The translations under genes and the position numbers were made by a program. Below are positions 1-8,152 of a stretch of 14,829 bases of DNA, one piece after another. The notes under the pieces are model-generated. The model did not search any database. It had not been told where the DNA came from and saw only the letters and a program-made list of their open reading frames with translations. The stretch covers positions 1 through 14,829 of the forward strand of contig DAIOCL010000065.1 in the NCBI GenBank assembly GCA_036747335.1, in the 5' to 3' direction. The DNA comes from UBA4660 sp002405435 (GTDB lineage Bacteria > Bacteroidota > Bacteroidia > Flavobacteriales_D > Sanyastnellaceae). Positions within the stretch are counted from its first letter, which is position 1. Every line of letters starts with the position of its first letter.

Positions 1-55
1 GTCCTTTTCAGGTTGAAGCCACCCCCCTCGGGATCAGCGCCAGCTAATCCCACCC
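1..55. repeat. 55-bp direct repeat, copy 1 (hairpin-bearing)
   Basis: This is identical over 55 bases to 137-191. A shorter shared block, gggccggcgcg, follows each copy (62-72 and 200-210), with a 2-bp length difference between the two. Inside the repeat, 30-51 forms a hairpin with a 9-bp stem and a 4-base loop. On the + strand one stem position is a C/A mismatch; on the - strand the same position is a G-U wobble. That favours a structured RNA read from the - strand, which is inference. The repeat begins at base 1, so the true copy may extend beyond the window, and the window or contig may end inside a larger array. The family is not recognised. Confidence 0.85.
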
Positions 56-136
56 TTTAGAGGGCCGGCGCGGCCACCGGACGCGAGCAAAGCGGCGGCC
101 CCACATGAAAACGCCGTAACGAAGTGCAGGCGCATC

Positions 137-191
137 GTCCTTTTCAGGTTGAAGCCACCCCCCTCGGGATCAGCGCCAGCTAATCCCACCC
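137..191. repeat. 55-bp direct repeat, copy 2 (hairpin-bearing)
   Basis: This is an exact copy of bases 1-55, with the same 9-bp hairpin at 166-187. The 81 bases between the copies are not repeated apart from the short GC-rich block. Just downstream, 211-216 (tgcgaa) and 226-231 (ttcgca) form another small inverted repeat that is absent after copy 1. The linker after copy 1 instead has cggcg at 93-97 pairing with cgccg at 112-116. So a conserved block alternates with linkers of different sequence that can each fold. No protein reading of the repeat is convincing. Confidence 0.85.
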
Positions 192-324
192 GGGTCTTTG
201 GGCCGGCGCGTGCGAACAGGCTTCCTTCGCATGTTGAAATTACTGCATCAAACCGACCATAGCGTGGGGAAGAGCCGTATCTGACTTTCCGCCCCGTGCA
301 TGGCTCCCATCCGCCAGGATGGCC
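192..324. other. Intergenic, no gene seen
   Basis: This stretch between the second repeat and the first promoter holds the small inverted repeat 211-231 and no convincing reading frame. A weak -7-like element on the - strand (249-256, tcggtttg read on that strand) would point into the repeats, but no -33 partner was found. The frame open from base 300 enters the first gene. Its first 16 codons are better explained as untranslated leader, because a good promoter lies inside them. Confidence 0.4.
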
Positions 325-332
325 TACCTTTG
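325..332 (+). promoter_or_regulatory. Bacteroidota -7 element, tacctttg
   Basis: This matches the Bacteroidota -7 consensus TAnnTTTG at all fixed positions. It lies 15 bases before the ATG at 348, which would give a short leader. No TTG is visible at the usual -33 spacing. The position decides the start of the next gene: the ATG at 300 lies upstream of the promoter, so translation should begin at 348. Confidence 0.6.
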
Positions 333-347
333 AGTCTCTTTTTCCAT

Positions 348-1922
348 ATGCACAAACTCGTCTTCCGCTGCATCGGTATCCTGTTGGCCGGATGCTTGCC
401 TTCAACCGGATCGGCCTCATCCATAGATTTTGCCGGGGGCATTGCCGCTGACCTGACATGGTCGGTGGATACCGTCAATATAACGGGTAACGTGGTCATC
501 AACAACGGTGCGACCCTTACCATTGCTGCGGGCTGCAAGGTCATCATGGCCGGCTTTTATAAGTGGAACGTAAACGGCGCCATTCAGGCCTATGGCACGG
601 CAGACGAACCTGTCTATTTCACCTCAAATGACACCCTCGATTTCTGGGGTTTTGAACTGGGTAATGCAGGATGGAAGGGGATGGTATTTGAATATGTCGA
701 CGCGGCAAACGACTCGACCGTATTTGAGTACTGTGTGTTCAGTTATGTCAAAAAAGGTGGCGACGGCGACAATCCGCTTTCGGCCTTGCACATCCTGTTC
801 AGCGATAAAATCAGGGTCAGCCATTGCCTGGTTACCCACAACTATAACCTGCTGGGGTGCCCGGGCATCACCCTGTTCGGTGCGTCCATCAAGATTTTAC
901 ATTCTTCGTTTACCAACAACAGCGGTGATATAGGAGGATGTATTGCACTTATCGGCGGTGCGGAACCGCTCATTCACGGCAATACCTTCAAGGACAACTA
1001 TGCCAAGCGAAACGGAGGCGCTATCACCTCACAAAGCTCCTTTCCTCTGATAACCAACAACTTTTTTTTCAATAACCACATCCAGTTATCCGATTGCGGG
1101 CCCGCCGACGGCGGAGGGGCGATACGTTGTACCAATGGCACCGTTGCCTATATCGCCAACAATGTATTCGCCAACAATGAGGCCGGTTCAAAGGGGGGCG
1201 CGCGCGAATGTATGTACGACTCTCATTCCATCATAGAAAACAATACCGTTGCGTTAAACCATGGCGTATTGGGTGGGGGAGGGCTGTCCCTGTTCGAATC
1301 CAGTCCGATTGTGCGCAACACCATTTTCTGGGGCAACACCCGCTTTTCGTCTGACATCCCCAGCCAAATATTTTTCTTTACCGAAGACGCTGAGCCGGTG
1401 ATAGATCATTGTGTTTTTCAGGGCGGAACGGAAGAATTTTTATTTGCCACCGACGTGACCTATGCCGGAAATGCCAACACGGTGTATGCATTTGACCCCC
1501 AGTTTACAGCCATTTCAGGAGGTTCGGGCATCGCCTATGACGGTGCCGGCGCGGATTGGCGCCTGCAGCCCGGATCGCCCTGCATCGACATGGGGTCGTT
1601 CGAGACGGAAACGCTGTTGCCGTTGTCTGATGCCTGGGGAGGAATTCGCTTTTCCGGATCGGCGATAGACATCGGTGCCTATGAATTTTTCGACGGCGAA
1701 TTCAACCAACTCCGCGAACTGACCAACGACCACTTTCTGCTCTACCCGAATCCCTCAACGGGCACGGTCTGCCTGGTTTCCTACCAGCCCTCATCACCCA
1801 TTAAGGTCTATGCCGCCGACGGCAGGCATGTGCTTACGACCCGCGAAAACCAGTTCAGGCTGGAGCCCGGTTTTTACTTCGTCACCTGTGGCCATATTTC
1901 CAAAAAACTGCGGGTAGATTAA
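348..1922 (+). CDS. Secreted right-handed beta-helix protein with T9SS sorting tail
   Basis: This 524-residue protein is predicted to be secreted. It starts with MHKLVFRCIG and a hydrophobic stretch, with a likely signal peptidase site near SA|SS (residues 22-25). From about residue 45 a pattern like ITGNVVINNGATLTI leads into many short repeats rich in Asn, Gly and beta strands (ITNNFFFNN, YIANNVFANN, IIENNTV), typical of a NosD-like parallel beta-helix. The end (about 460-524) has YPNPSTG at 466-472 and a closing KKLRVD, the T9SS type A sorting domain. Such proteins are exported by the Sec system, then passed through the T9SS to the surface or medium, with the tail removed. The cargo's own function is unknown; beta-helices often bind or cleave polysaccharide, but no catalytic motif was recognised. 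The start at 348 is favoured by the -7 element at 325-332. The signal also holds LLAGC, a possible lipobox. Confidence 0.88.
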   Translation: MHKLVFRCIGILLAGCLPSTGSASSIDFAGGIAADLTWSVDTVNITGNVVINNGATLTIAAGCKVIMAGFYKWNVNGAIQAYGTADEPVYFTSNDTLDFWGFELGNAGWKGMVFEYVDAANDSTVFEYCVFSYVKKGGDGDNPLSALHILFSDKIRVSHCLVTHNYNLLGCPGITLFGASIKILHSSFTNNSGDIGGCIALIGGAEPLIHGNTFKDNYAKRNGGAITSQSSFPLITNNFFFNNHIQLSDCGPADGGGAIRCTNGTVAYIANNVFANNEAGSKGGARECMYDSHSIIENNTVALNHGVLGGGGLSLFESSPIVRNTIFWGNTRFSSDIPSQIFFFTEDAEPVIDHCVFQGGTEEFLFATDVTYAGNANTVYAFDPQFTAISGGSGIAYDGAGADWRLQPGSPCIDMGSFETETLLPLSDAWGGIRFSGSAIDIGAYEFFDGEFNQLRELTNDHFLLYPNPSTGTVCLVSYQPSSPIKVYAADGRHVLTTRENQFRLEPGFYFVTCGHISKKLRVD

Positions 1923-2040
1923 CCCCGCCGCCGGGCTCCGTTTCCACTGGCTTACTTACACCCCGGGTATAGCCTGAAATTATGGGCAACTTGTTCAAAA
2001 AAACCGCCCCTTTCTGAGGCCCTGGCGCCCCGGTGCAAAG

Positions 2041-2048
2041 TATATTCG
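2041..2048 (+). promoter_or_regulatory. Possible -7 element of gyrA, tatattcg
   Basis: The octamer differs from TAnnTTTG at one fixed base. It lies 76 bases before the gyrA ATG within the 202-bp gap 1923-2124, and no -33 TTG is evident. Nothing else was recognised in the gap; the CCCG/CGGG pair just after the previous stop is too short to call a terminator. Confidence 0.35.
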
Positions 2049-2124
2049 CACTCCGTCAGAAAATGCCTTGAAAACAGGCAATTCCGGACCAGCAAGTTCG
2101 TATTAATAACCTACAACAGTCATT

Positions 2125-4656
2125 ATGGCCGAAGGCGAAAGGATTATAGACATCAATATTGAGAATGAAATGAAGAGCGCGTACATCGACTATTCGATGT
2201 CCGTTATCGTCTCCCGCGCATTGCCCGATGTACGCGACGGGCTCAAGCCCGTTCACCGCCGGGTACTTTACGGTATGCTCGAACTGGGCGTACTGAGCAA
2301 CCGGCCGCACAAAAAATCAGCCCGTATTGTAGGGGAGGTGCTGGGAAAATTTCACCCCCACGGCGATACGGCCGTCTATGACACTATGGTGCGCATGGCC
2401 CAGGAATGGAGCCTGCGCTATCCGCTGGTAGACGGTCAGGGCAATTTCGGATCGATGGACGGCGACAATCCGGCCGCCATGCGCTACACCGAAGCCCGGC
2501 TCAGAAAGCTGGCCGAAGAGCTGCTGGAAGACCTCGACAAGGAAACCGTGGATTTCCAGCCCAATTTCGACGACTCGCTGGAAGAACCCAAGGTAATGCC
2601 GGCCAAAGTGCCCAACCTGCTTATTAACGGGGTTTCGGGTATTGCCGTCGGTATGGCCACCAACATGCCCCCGCACAACCTCTACGAGGTCTGTGAGGGC
2701 ATCATCGCCTACATCGACAACCACGATATCACCACCGAGGAACTCATGAAATTCATCAAGGCCCCCGATTTTCCGACCGGTGGGGTCATCCACGGACTGG
2801 AAGGCGTGCGCAGCGCCTATGAAACCGGTCGCGGCCGGGTGGTGATGCGCGCCAAAACCGCCTTCGAAGAAATCGACGGAAGGGAGTGTATCGTCATCAC
2901 CGAGGTACCTTACCAGGTCAACAAGGCCGAAATGCAGCAGCGCCAATACGCCCTGGTACAGGAAGGGAAACTGGAAGGCATCAGCGATATCCGCGACCTC
3001 AGCGACCGCCATGGTATCAGGATTGAATACGAACTGAAGCGCGACGCCATTGCGAATGTTGTTTTAAACAATTTGTTTAAGCAGTCCTCATTACAAACTT
3101 CATTTTCAATAAATAATATTGCGCTGGTCAATGGCCGCCCGGAAGTGCTCACCCTCAAGAGCATGATCCGGTACTACGTCGACCACCGCCATGAGGTGGT
3201 GGTACGCCGCACCCGGTTTGAGCTCAAAAAAGCGGAAGAACGGGCCCATATCTTAGAGGGACTCCTCATCGCCCTCGACCACCTGGATGCCGTGATCGCA
3301 CTCATCCGCGCCTCCCAGACGCCTGAAGAGGCCAGGGAAGGTCTGATGGGCAACTTCGGACTGAGCGACCTGCAGGCCAGGGCCATTTTGGACATGCGCC
3401 TGCAGCGCCTTACCGGACTCGAGCGCGACAAGATCCGCGACGAATACCAGGAATTGATGGCACTGATCGCGCGTCTGAGGGAAATTCTTGGCAGCGAGTC
3501 CCAGCGCATGGAGATCATCAAGGGCGAACTGGCCATGCTCCGCGATAAATTCGGTGACGATCGCCGCAGCGTGATTGAGTTTTCCAGCGCCGACCTCAGT
3601 ATCGAAGACATGATACCCGACGACCACGTCGTTATCACCATTACCCATGCCGGATATATCAAGCGCACCAACCTCGCCGAATACCGGTCGCAGGCAAGGG
3701 GCGGCATCGGTTCAAGGGGAACCGTGGCGCGTGAAGAGGATTTTGTCGAACACATCTTCACAGCCTCCAACCACGACTGGCTTCTGGTTTTCACCCAAAA
3801 GGGACGCTGCTTCTGGATGCGGGTTTATGAAATTCCCGAAGGAGCCAAGGCTTCAAAAGGAAGGGCCATCCAAAACCTTATCCAGATCGAACAGGACGAC
3901 AAGGTGTTGGCCTACATACCCACCGGAGACCTGATGAACGAAGAATATGTCAACAACAACTTCGTCATCTTGTGTACCCGTAAAGGATTGATTAAGAAGA
4001 CTATGCTTGAGGCCTACAGCCGGCCGCGCAGCAGTGGAATCAATGCCATAACCATCGTTGACGGCGACGAACTGCTGGCCGCCCGACTCACCAACGGTAC
4101 CAACGAAGTCATCATGGCCACCCGCGAAGGCAAGGCCATCCGGTTCAACGAATCCACCGTACGGGCTGTCGGACGCACCGCACAGGGCGTGCGCGGTGTA
4201 ACGCTGGGCGGCAAAGACGATGAGGTCATCGGCATGGTGTGCATCGAAAAACCCGAAACGGATATCCTGGTGGTGTCTGAACAGGGATTCGGAAAACGCA
4301 GCGCCCTGGAAGACTACCGGATCACTAACCGCGGTGGTAAAGGGGTGAAAACGATTAACGTAACCGAAAAAACAGGTAACCTGATCTCCATCCTGGCTGT
4401 TGACAATGAACATGACTTTATGATCATCAACAAGAGTGGCATCGCCATTCGGCTTGAGGTAGATGAACTGAGGGTTATGGGCCGGGCCACACAGGGCGTA
4501 AAACTCATCAGCCTGCGTGAAGGCGATGAAATTGCTGCCGTTTGCAGTGTGCTACCGGAAGATGACGCTATTGATAATCAAGAGGTTACCGGAGAAGAGG
4601 CCCCGGGTGAAGCCCCGATAGACCCGGAAAATTTGGAAAACAACGCCGGGGAATAA
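2125..4656 (+). CDS. gyrA: DNA gyrase subunit A
   Basis: GyrA is the DNA-breaking and rejoining subunit of the A2B2 gyrase, which introduces negative supercoils using ATP bound by GyrB. The protein is 843 residues, a normal length for the family. The N-terminal domain is classical: SAYIDYSMSVIVSRALPD, HPHGD, and AAMRYTE with the DNA-linking tyrosine at Tyr121 (Tyr122 in E. coli). Residues matching the E. coli quinolone positions 83 and 87 are Thr82 and Asp86. The C-terminal beta-pinwheel follows from roughly residue 500. Its GyrA box is NRGGKG at 735-740, shorter than the classical QRRGGKG but, from memory, usual in Bacteroidota. An acidic tail ends the protein. ParC is less likely because of the full pinwheel and this box. 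Codons 311-332 are strikingly AT-rich compared with the rest of the gene. Confidence 0.97.
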   Translation: MAEGERIIDINIENEMKSAYIDYSMSVIVSRALPDVRDGLKPVHRRVLYGMLELGVLSNRPHKKSARIVGEVLGKFHPHGDTAVYDTMVRMAQEWSLRYPLVDGQGNFGSMDGDNPAAMRYTEARLRKLAEELLEDLDKETVDFQPNFDDSLEEPKVMPAKVPNLLINGVSGIAVGMATNMPPHNLYEVCEGIIAYIDNHDITTEELMKFIKAPDFPTGGVIHGLEGVRSAYETGRGRVVMRAKTAFEEIDGRECIVITEVPYQVNKAEMQQRQYALVQEGKLEGISDIRDLSDRHGIRIEYELKRDAIANVVLNNLFKQSSLQTSFSINNIALVNGRPEVLTLKSMIRYYVDHRHEVVVRRTRFELKKAEERAHILEGLLIALDHLDAVIALIRASQTPEEAREGLMGNFGLSDLQARAILDMRLQRLTGLERDKIRDEYQELMALIARLREILGSESQRMEIIKGELAMLRDKFGDDRRSVIEFSSADLSIEDMIPDDHVVITITHAGYIKRTNLAEYRSQARGGIGSRGTVAREEDFVEHIFTASNHDWLLVFTQKGRCFWMRVYEIPEGAKASKGRAIQNLIQIEQDDKVLAYIPTGDLMNEEYVNNNFVILCTRKGLIKKTMLEAYSRPRSSGINAITIVDGDELLAARLTNGTNEVIMATREGKAIRFNESTVRAVGRTAQGVRGVTLGGKDDEVIGMVCIEKPETDILVVSEQGFGKRSALEDYRITNRGGKGVKTINVTEKTGNLISILAVDNEHDFMIINKSGIAIRLEVDELRVMGRATQGVKLISLREGDEIAAVCSVLPEDDAIDNQEVTGEEAPGEAPIDPENLENNAGE

Positions 4657-4688
4657 GAACTCCAACAAAGGATAAACGGCCCGCCGCG

Positions 4689-4696
4689 CATCTTTG
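4689..4696 (+). promoter_or_regulatory. Possible -7 element of the TPR gene, catctttg
   Basis: The octamer has seven of eight positions compatible with TAnnTTTG. It lies 80 bases before the ATG at 4776 in the 119-bp gap after gyrA. No clear TTG is visible at -33. Transcription continuing from gyrA is an alternative, since no terminator was seen after gyrA. Confidence 0.35.
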
Positions 4697-4775
4697 CCCT
4701 TTGGTTGCGCGATTGGCACACACCTTGCCGATAGCCCAACCGCAAATGAACACTATATCCAAAAGATAACCTGCT

Positions 4776-5906
4776 ATGTTAAAAAGCCTATTGTTTCCAT
4801 GCGCGCTGCTCATCGCTTTAGCCGGCAGCGCCCAACCCGATGTAACCAGCGCCTACAACGCCAACCAGGATGGCAAATACGAAGAGGCCGTGCAATACAT
4901 CGAAAAAGCCATGAATGACCCCAAAGCCATCGCCAAGGAAAAATACTGGCGCTACCGCGGTCATATCTACCTTAATGTAGCTTCTAAACCAGAACTGGCA
5001 GCCAAATATCCCAACGCCATTCAGATTTCCCTCGAGTCTCTCACCAAGGCAATGGAGATGGACAAGGACAACTTTAACCGGGAAGCCAATGAAAAAATGT
5101 GCGTGAGCCTATCGATTCTCGCCAACAACTCGGGCATCGACCTCTTCAACAAGGGCAACTACAAGACAGCCGCTTCCAATTTCGTCTGGGCCCAGCAAAT
5201 TGCTGCGCTCTTTGGTGCCACGGATACGTTGTCCATCTACAATGCAGCGTTGTGCTATGACAAGGCCGGACTGCGCGATGATGCCATCGCCAACTACCTG
5301 CGATGCGGCGACCTTGGCTACAACGTGCCCGCGGTCTATATTCTGGCCGCGATGCTTGAAAATAAAGCCCTGAATCGCGACGCCGCCCTCAAAAATCTGA
5401 GCGACGCACGGGCGAAATACCCGAGAGATAAAGAACTGCTGCTCGAACAAATCAAAATCTACCTGACACAGAAAAGGTACGCAGACGCCGAACAGCACCT
5501 CAAGTCCGCCATTGAACAGGACCCCGGCAATGAACTGCTGTACTTCGCCCAGGGCACCGTTTACGAAAACCTGGGTAAGGTGTCCGAAGCCGAAGCCGCT
5601 TACCTCGCAGCCCTTAGCGTAAAACCCGACTATTTCGACGCGCTTTTCAACCTGGGCGCCACCTACTTCAACCGCGGGGTAGAACAGGACAAGGTCTGCA
5701 ATGGCATCCCCGCCAATAAGGCGGCCGAATACAACGATTGTTCCGCCAAAGCCACCATGGAATTTGAAAAGGCCCTGCCACTGCTCGAGAAAGCCCACAA
5801 CGCTGACCCGACCGAGAAAGTCGCCATCCGCTCGCTCAAGGAAACCTATACGCGGCTGGAAAGGCTGGAAGATGCATCTAGGATGAAGGCACTCCTGAAT
5901 GAATAA
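4776..5906 (+). CDS. Exported tetratricopeptide repeat protein
   Basis: The protein has 376 residues. It begins with a clear Sec signal peptide (MLKSLLFPCALLIALAGSAQ, probable cut after Gln20), so it should act in the periplasm. The rest is mostly helical TPR repeats, seen best at about 117-150, 152-185, 219-252, 253-286 and 287-345. Examples are YFAQGTVYENLGKVSEAEAA followed by PDYFDALFNLGATYFNRG. TPR arrays bind other proteins; no enzymatic motif is present and the partner is unknown. From memory, a gyrA followed by a TPR gene is common in Flavobacteriia, which suggests conserved order rather than a shared function. A strong terminator follows nine bases after the stop, so this ends the + strand transcript. 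Confidence 0.88.
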   Translation: MLKSLLFPCALLIALAGSAQPDVTSAYNANQDGKYEEAVQYIEKAMNDPKAIAKEKYWRYRGHIYLNVASKPELAAKYPNAIQISLESLTKAMEMDKDNFNREANEKMCVSLSILANNSGIDLFNKGNYKTAASNFVWAQQIAALFGATDTLSIYNAALCYDKAGLRDDAIANYLRCGDLGYNVPAVYILAAMLENKALNRDAALKNLSDARAKYPRDKELLLEQIKIYLTQKRYADAEQHLKSAIEQDPGNELLYFAQGTVYENLGKVSEAEAAYLAALSVKPDYFDALFNLGATYFNRGVEQDKVCNGIPANKAAEYNDCSAKATMEFEKALPLLEKAHNADPTEKVAIRSLKETYTRLERLEDASRMKALLNE

Positions 5907-5914
5907 GATGATAG

Positions 5915-5942
5915 AAAGGACCGCAAAGCGGTCCTTTTTTTT
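5915..5942 (+). terminator. Rho-independent terminator after the TPR gene
   Basis: A perfect 10-bp stem, AAAGGACCGC (5915-5924) with GCGGTCCTTT (5928-5937), has an AAA loop and runs into eight T residues (5935-5942). It starts nine bases after the TPR stop codon. In the opposite direction it lacks a long T tract, so it works mainly for the + strand. Confidence 0.92.
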
Positions 5943-6231
5943 GGCCCATTCAAGCGGCTGGTCAACCGGACAGCCGAAAGTTCAAGGGTACGACATGCGC
6001 ATCAGCTAAGGCACGGTACCTAAAAAAAGCTGCCAGGAAACACGCTTTCTGCCGGGCGCATGAAAAACAGCCGGTCATTCAGATAACCGCCTGTGAAGGA
6101 TAACAGGATTCGCTAAGCAAGGGGAGCGTTAGGTAGTGCGTCTGGACACACACGGATAATTTCCGCAATAAAACTATACATAATGTAAATTATGGGACAA
6201 TGGGCGTATCCGAATCGCGTGCTACGGATGA
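5943..6231. other. Convergent intergenic spacer, no gene seen
   Basis: This 289-bp stretch lies between the TPR terminator and the 3' end of the MFS gene. No supported reading frame or RNA gene was found. It contains a perfect AT-rich inverted repeat at 6179-6194 (cataat, four-base loop, attatg). On the - strand a short TTTT run follows a few bases after it, so it could be a weak terminator for the MFS gene. The stem is too AT-rich to be sure. Confidence 0.45.
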
Positions 6232-7470
6232 CTACTTTTCCGTGTAATTCAGGTCTTTGCCAAAGGTTTCCGGCAGCATCAACCACCCAACAAATGCCAT
6301 AGCCATGGCCATCGTACCCACTGTGGCGGCTGCACTGATTTGTCCAAGCCCGGGCTTCAGCGCAACAAAAACTGCCGTCAGCGGCACCAATGCTCCACGC
6401 GCAAAATTGGGAACCGTCGTAGCCGCCAAGGCCCGCAGGTTCGTGCCAAATGACTCCGAAGCCACCGTGACGAGAATTGCCCAAAATCCTACCCCGAAAC
6501 CCAACAAACCACATATCCAATACATCCACTCAGCCGGTGGATTTTGCTGCACCAGGTACAGGGTCATAAAGCACGCCGTTAAAATGAAGAAAATGAGCAA
6601 TACCTGCTTCCGGCTGCGGATCAACTGGCTCATGGCGCCGCTCACAAAATCCCCAAGCGTCAGGCCGATGTAGCAATACCGCAGCGCTATGGCCGCTTGA
6701 AGCCCTTCGACCTGTCCCTGCTCATTCAGCGGCATCCCCATGGCGCGGCCAAATTCGGGCAGAAAACTCACAAGCAGCCCCACCACAAACCACGTAGGCA
6801 TGCCCATAAAAATACAAGCGAGGTACCTCCGTGTGCGGTTCCAGTTGGCAAAAAGCGACCGCAGGCTCCCGCGTGGAACCGTTTCTTCCTCCAGCTTTTT
6901 GAAAAGTCCGCTTTCATGCACACCGATCCGCAAGGCCAGCAACGTCAATCCAAGTCCGCCCCCTGCGAAATAGCAGGTGCGCCAATCGAAGTGCTCAGCC
7001 ATATAGGTCGCCAGCACCGCACCGCTCACGCCCACTGTGGCAATCAGCATGGTACCATAGCCCCGGTTTTCTTTCGACATCAGTTCGCTCACCAGGGTAA
7101 TCCCTGCCCCCAGCTCTCCTGCCAGTCCGAGTCCCGCAATAAAACGGACGACCCCGTAGGTTGTCAGGTCCGTTACCAGTCCGTTGGCAATATTGGCGAG
7201 GGAATACAGCAGAATCGAACCAAACAACACACTCAACCGGCCGCGCTTGTCTCCGAGCATGCCCCAGAGGATGCCGCCGACCAGCATACCGCCCATTTGG
7301 AGGTTAATCAACAGCAGCCCGTTGTTTTCCGTGTTCTGGCCAAGCGCTTCCAGCGAGGACGTGCGCAGCACGGAAAAGAGAATCAAATCAAAAACGTCAA
7401 CAAAATAGCCCAGGGCTGCCACCAGTATGGCAATCCAGATGTGTCGGGGGGTATTTGCAGCCATAACCAA
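6232..7470 (-). CDS. MFS transporter, metabolite:H+ symporter type
   Basis: This 412-residue inner-membrane protein should have about twelve transmembrane helices. TM1 carries two acidic residues (YFVDVFDLILF, Asp25 and Asp28). The loop between TM2 and TM3 has the MFS motif A, GMLGDKRGRL at 70-79. TM4 has RFIAGLGLAGELGAG from Arg109, and ELMSKENRGYG follows. This arrangement resembles the AAHS/SHS and sugar-porter-like branches that move small carboxylates or other metabolites with protons; the substrate cannot be read from sequence. The start could be either Met1 or Met3 (7464). It lies 58 bp downstream of the small lipoprotein gene on the same strand and may be read from the fabI transcript, since no clear promoter is visible in the gap. 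The link to fatty-acid synthesis is only positional. Confidence 0.87.
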   Translation of the reverse strand: MVMAANTPRHIWIAILVAALGYFVDVFDLILFSVLRTSSLEALGQNTENNGLLLINLQMGGMLVGGILWGMLGDKRGRLSVLFGSILLYSLANIANGLVTDLTTYGVVRFIAGLGLAGELGAGITLVSELMSKENRGYGTMLIATVGVSGAVLATYMAEHFDWRTCYFAGGGLGLTLLALRIGVHESGLFKKLEEETVPRGSLRSLFANWNRTRRYLACIFMGMPTWFVVGLLVSFLPEFGRAMGMPLNEQGQVEGLQAAIALRYCYIGLTLGDFVSGAMSQLIRSRKQVLLIFFILTACFMTLYLVQQNPPAEWMYWICGLLGFGVGFWAILVTVASESFGTNLRALAATTVPNFARGALVPLTAVFVALKPGLGQISAAATVGTMAMAMAFVGWLMLPETFGKDLNYTEK

Positions 7471-7528
7471 TGTGGGGATTCAGGTTAACACCATCAGGCA
7501 CCGGTGGCGTTGCCCGGACTGCCTCGCG

Positions 7529-8134
7529 TTATTGGAAGGACACCTCGGTCTTCCAATTCTTGCGCTTATCGATTAAGTCCTTCAGCGTCAATGAACAAGT
7601 GATTGTGTTAGTGGCCTTGTCGTAGGTGGCCACGGTAGACTTGACCTTTTTCACCGGCCGGTCGAAAGCCATGCTGTAATTCAGGGTAAACATCTCACCC
7701 ATGCCTTCCATCGATGTCCGGTCTTTGCTGAGCTCCTCATTCGGGGTCATATCGATCAGGAGTTTGCTTCCCTTCATAGACAACTTCATAAGCCCCGGCG
7801 AGCCCGCCTCTTCAGAGCCGTTTTTTGTCATGGCGGTGTTGAGTGCCGACACGTTATTGAACTTGTAGGAGATTTCCAGCACACCCTTGGAGTCGTATTG
7901 GCTCTTTATGTCAGAAATACCCAGTGTTGCTGCCAGCGCACCTTTCATCTTGTCAAAATCTTCCTCCTTAATGTTCGGCGCTGCGGTGTCTCCGCCCATG
8001 GCCATCAACGAACTCATATCGAGCTTCATCGCATAATCTCCGCCCATTTCCTCATTGAATTTGAGGTTTACGGAGAGCGAACAGGAAGAGAGGATTAGGG
8101 CTGAAGCAAACGCCAGCACGAGGGAAAATTTCAT
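7529..8134 (-). CDS. Small lipoprotein of unknown function
   Basis: The 201-residue protein begins MKFSLVLAFASALILSSC, a lipoprotein signal with lipobox LSSC and modified Cys18, so it should be membrane-anchored in the periplasm or on the outer membrane. The mature part starts SLSVNLKFNEEMGGDYAMKLDMSSLM and is rich in Met, Lys and Ser, with alternating beta-strand patterns (LEISYKFNNV, LKLSMKGSKL-like strands) and no known catalytic motif. It resembles conserved but uncharacterised Bacteroidota lipoproteins; no family name is claimed. The start is only 18 bp after the fabI stop, so the two are very likely co-transcribed. A role in envelope or lipid maintenance would fit that neighbour but is inference. 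Confidence 0.8.
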   Translation of the reverse strand: MKFSLVLAFASALILSSCSLSVNLKFNEEMGGDYAMKLDMSSLMAMGGDTAAPNIKEEDFDKMKGALAATLGISDIKSQYDSKGVLEISYKFNNVSALNTAMTKNGSEEAGSPGLMKLSMKGSKLLIDMTPNEELSKDRTSMEGMGEMFTLNYSMAFDRPVKKVKSTVATYDKATNTITCSLTLKDLIDKRKNWKTEVSFQ

Positions 8135-8152
8135 GGAGATGTGGTTACAGAG

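Noticed and set aside
1..191. CRISPR array
   Set aside because: Only two copies are present, the repeat is 55 bp and the gap is 81 bp, outside normal array geometry, with no cas genes nearby.
1..247. Integron attC sites or an insertion-sequence end
   Set aside because: The core RYYYAAC and GTTRRRY boxes were not seen in the expected arrangement, and there is no integrase or transposase frame.
34..459. 141-residue - strand frame through the direct repeats
   Set aside because: It overlaps the start of the beta-helix gene, has no known motif or signal, and its repeated part is better explained as a structured nucleic-acid repeat.
2368..2382. Quinolone-resistance mutation in gyrA
   Set aside because: Thr82 at the position of E. 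coli Ser83 is wild type in many bacteria and Asp86 is retained, so resistance cannot be inferred.
2317..3012. 231-residue - strand frame inside gyrA
   Set aside because: It is the antisense of highly conserved GyrA sequence, and its His/Asp/Gly-rich composition is typical of an antisense shadow.
6697..7488. 263-residue + strand frame rich in His, Gln and Pro
   Set aside because: It lies wholly opposite the MFS transporter, has low-complexity composition and no motif, so it is a shadow of that gene.
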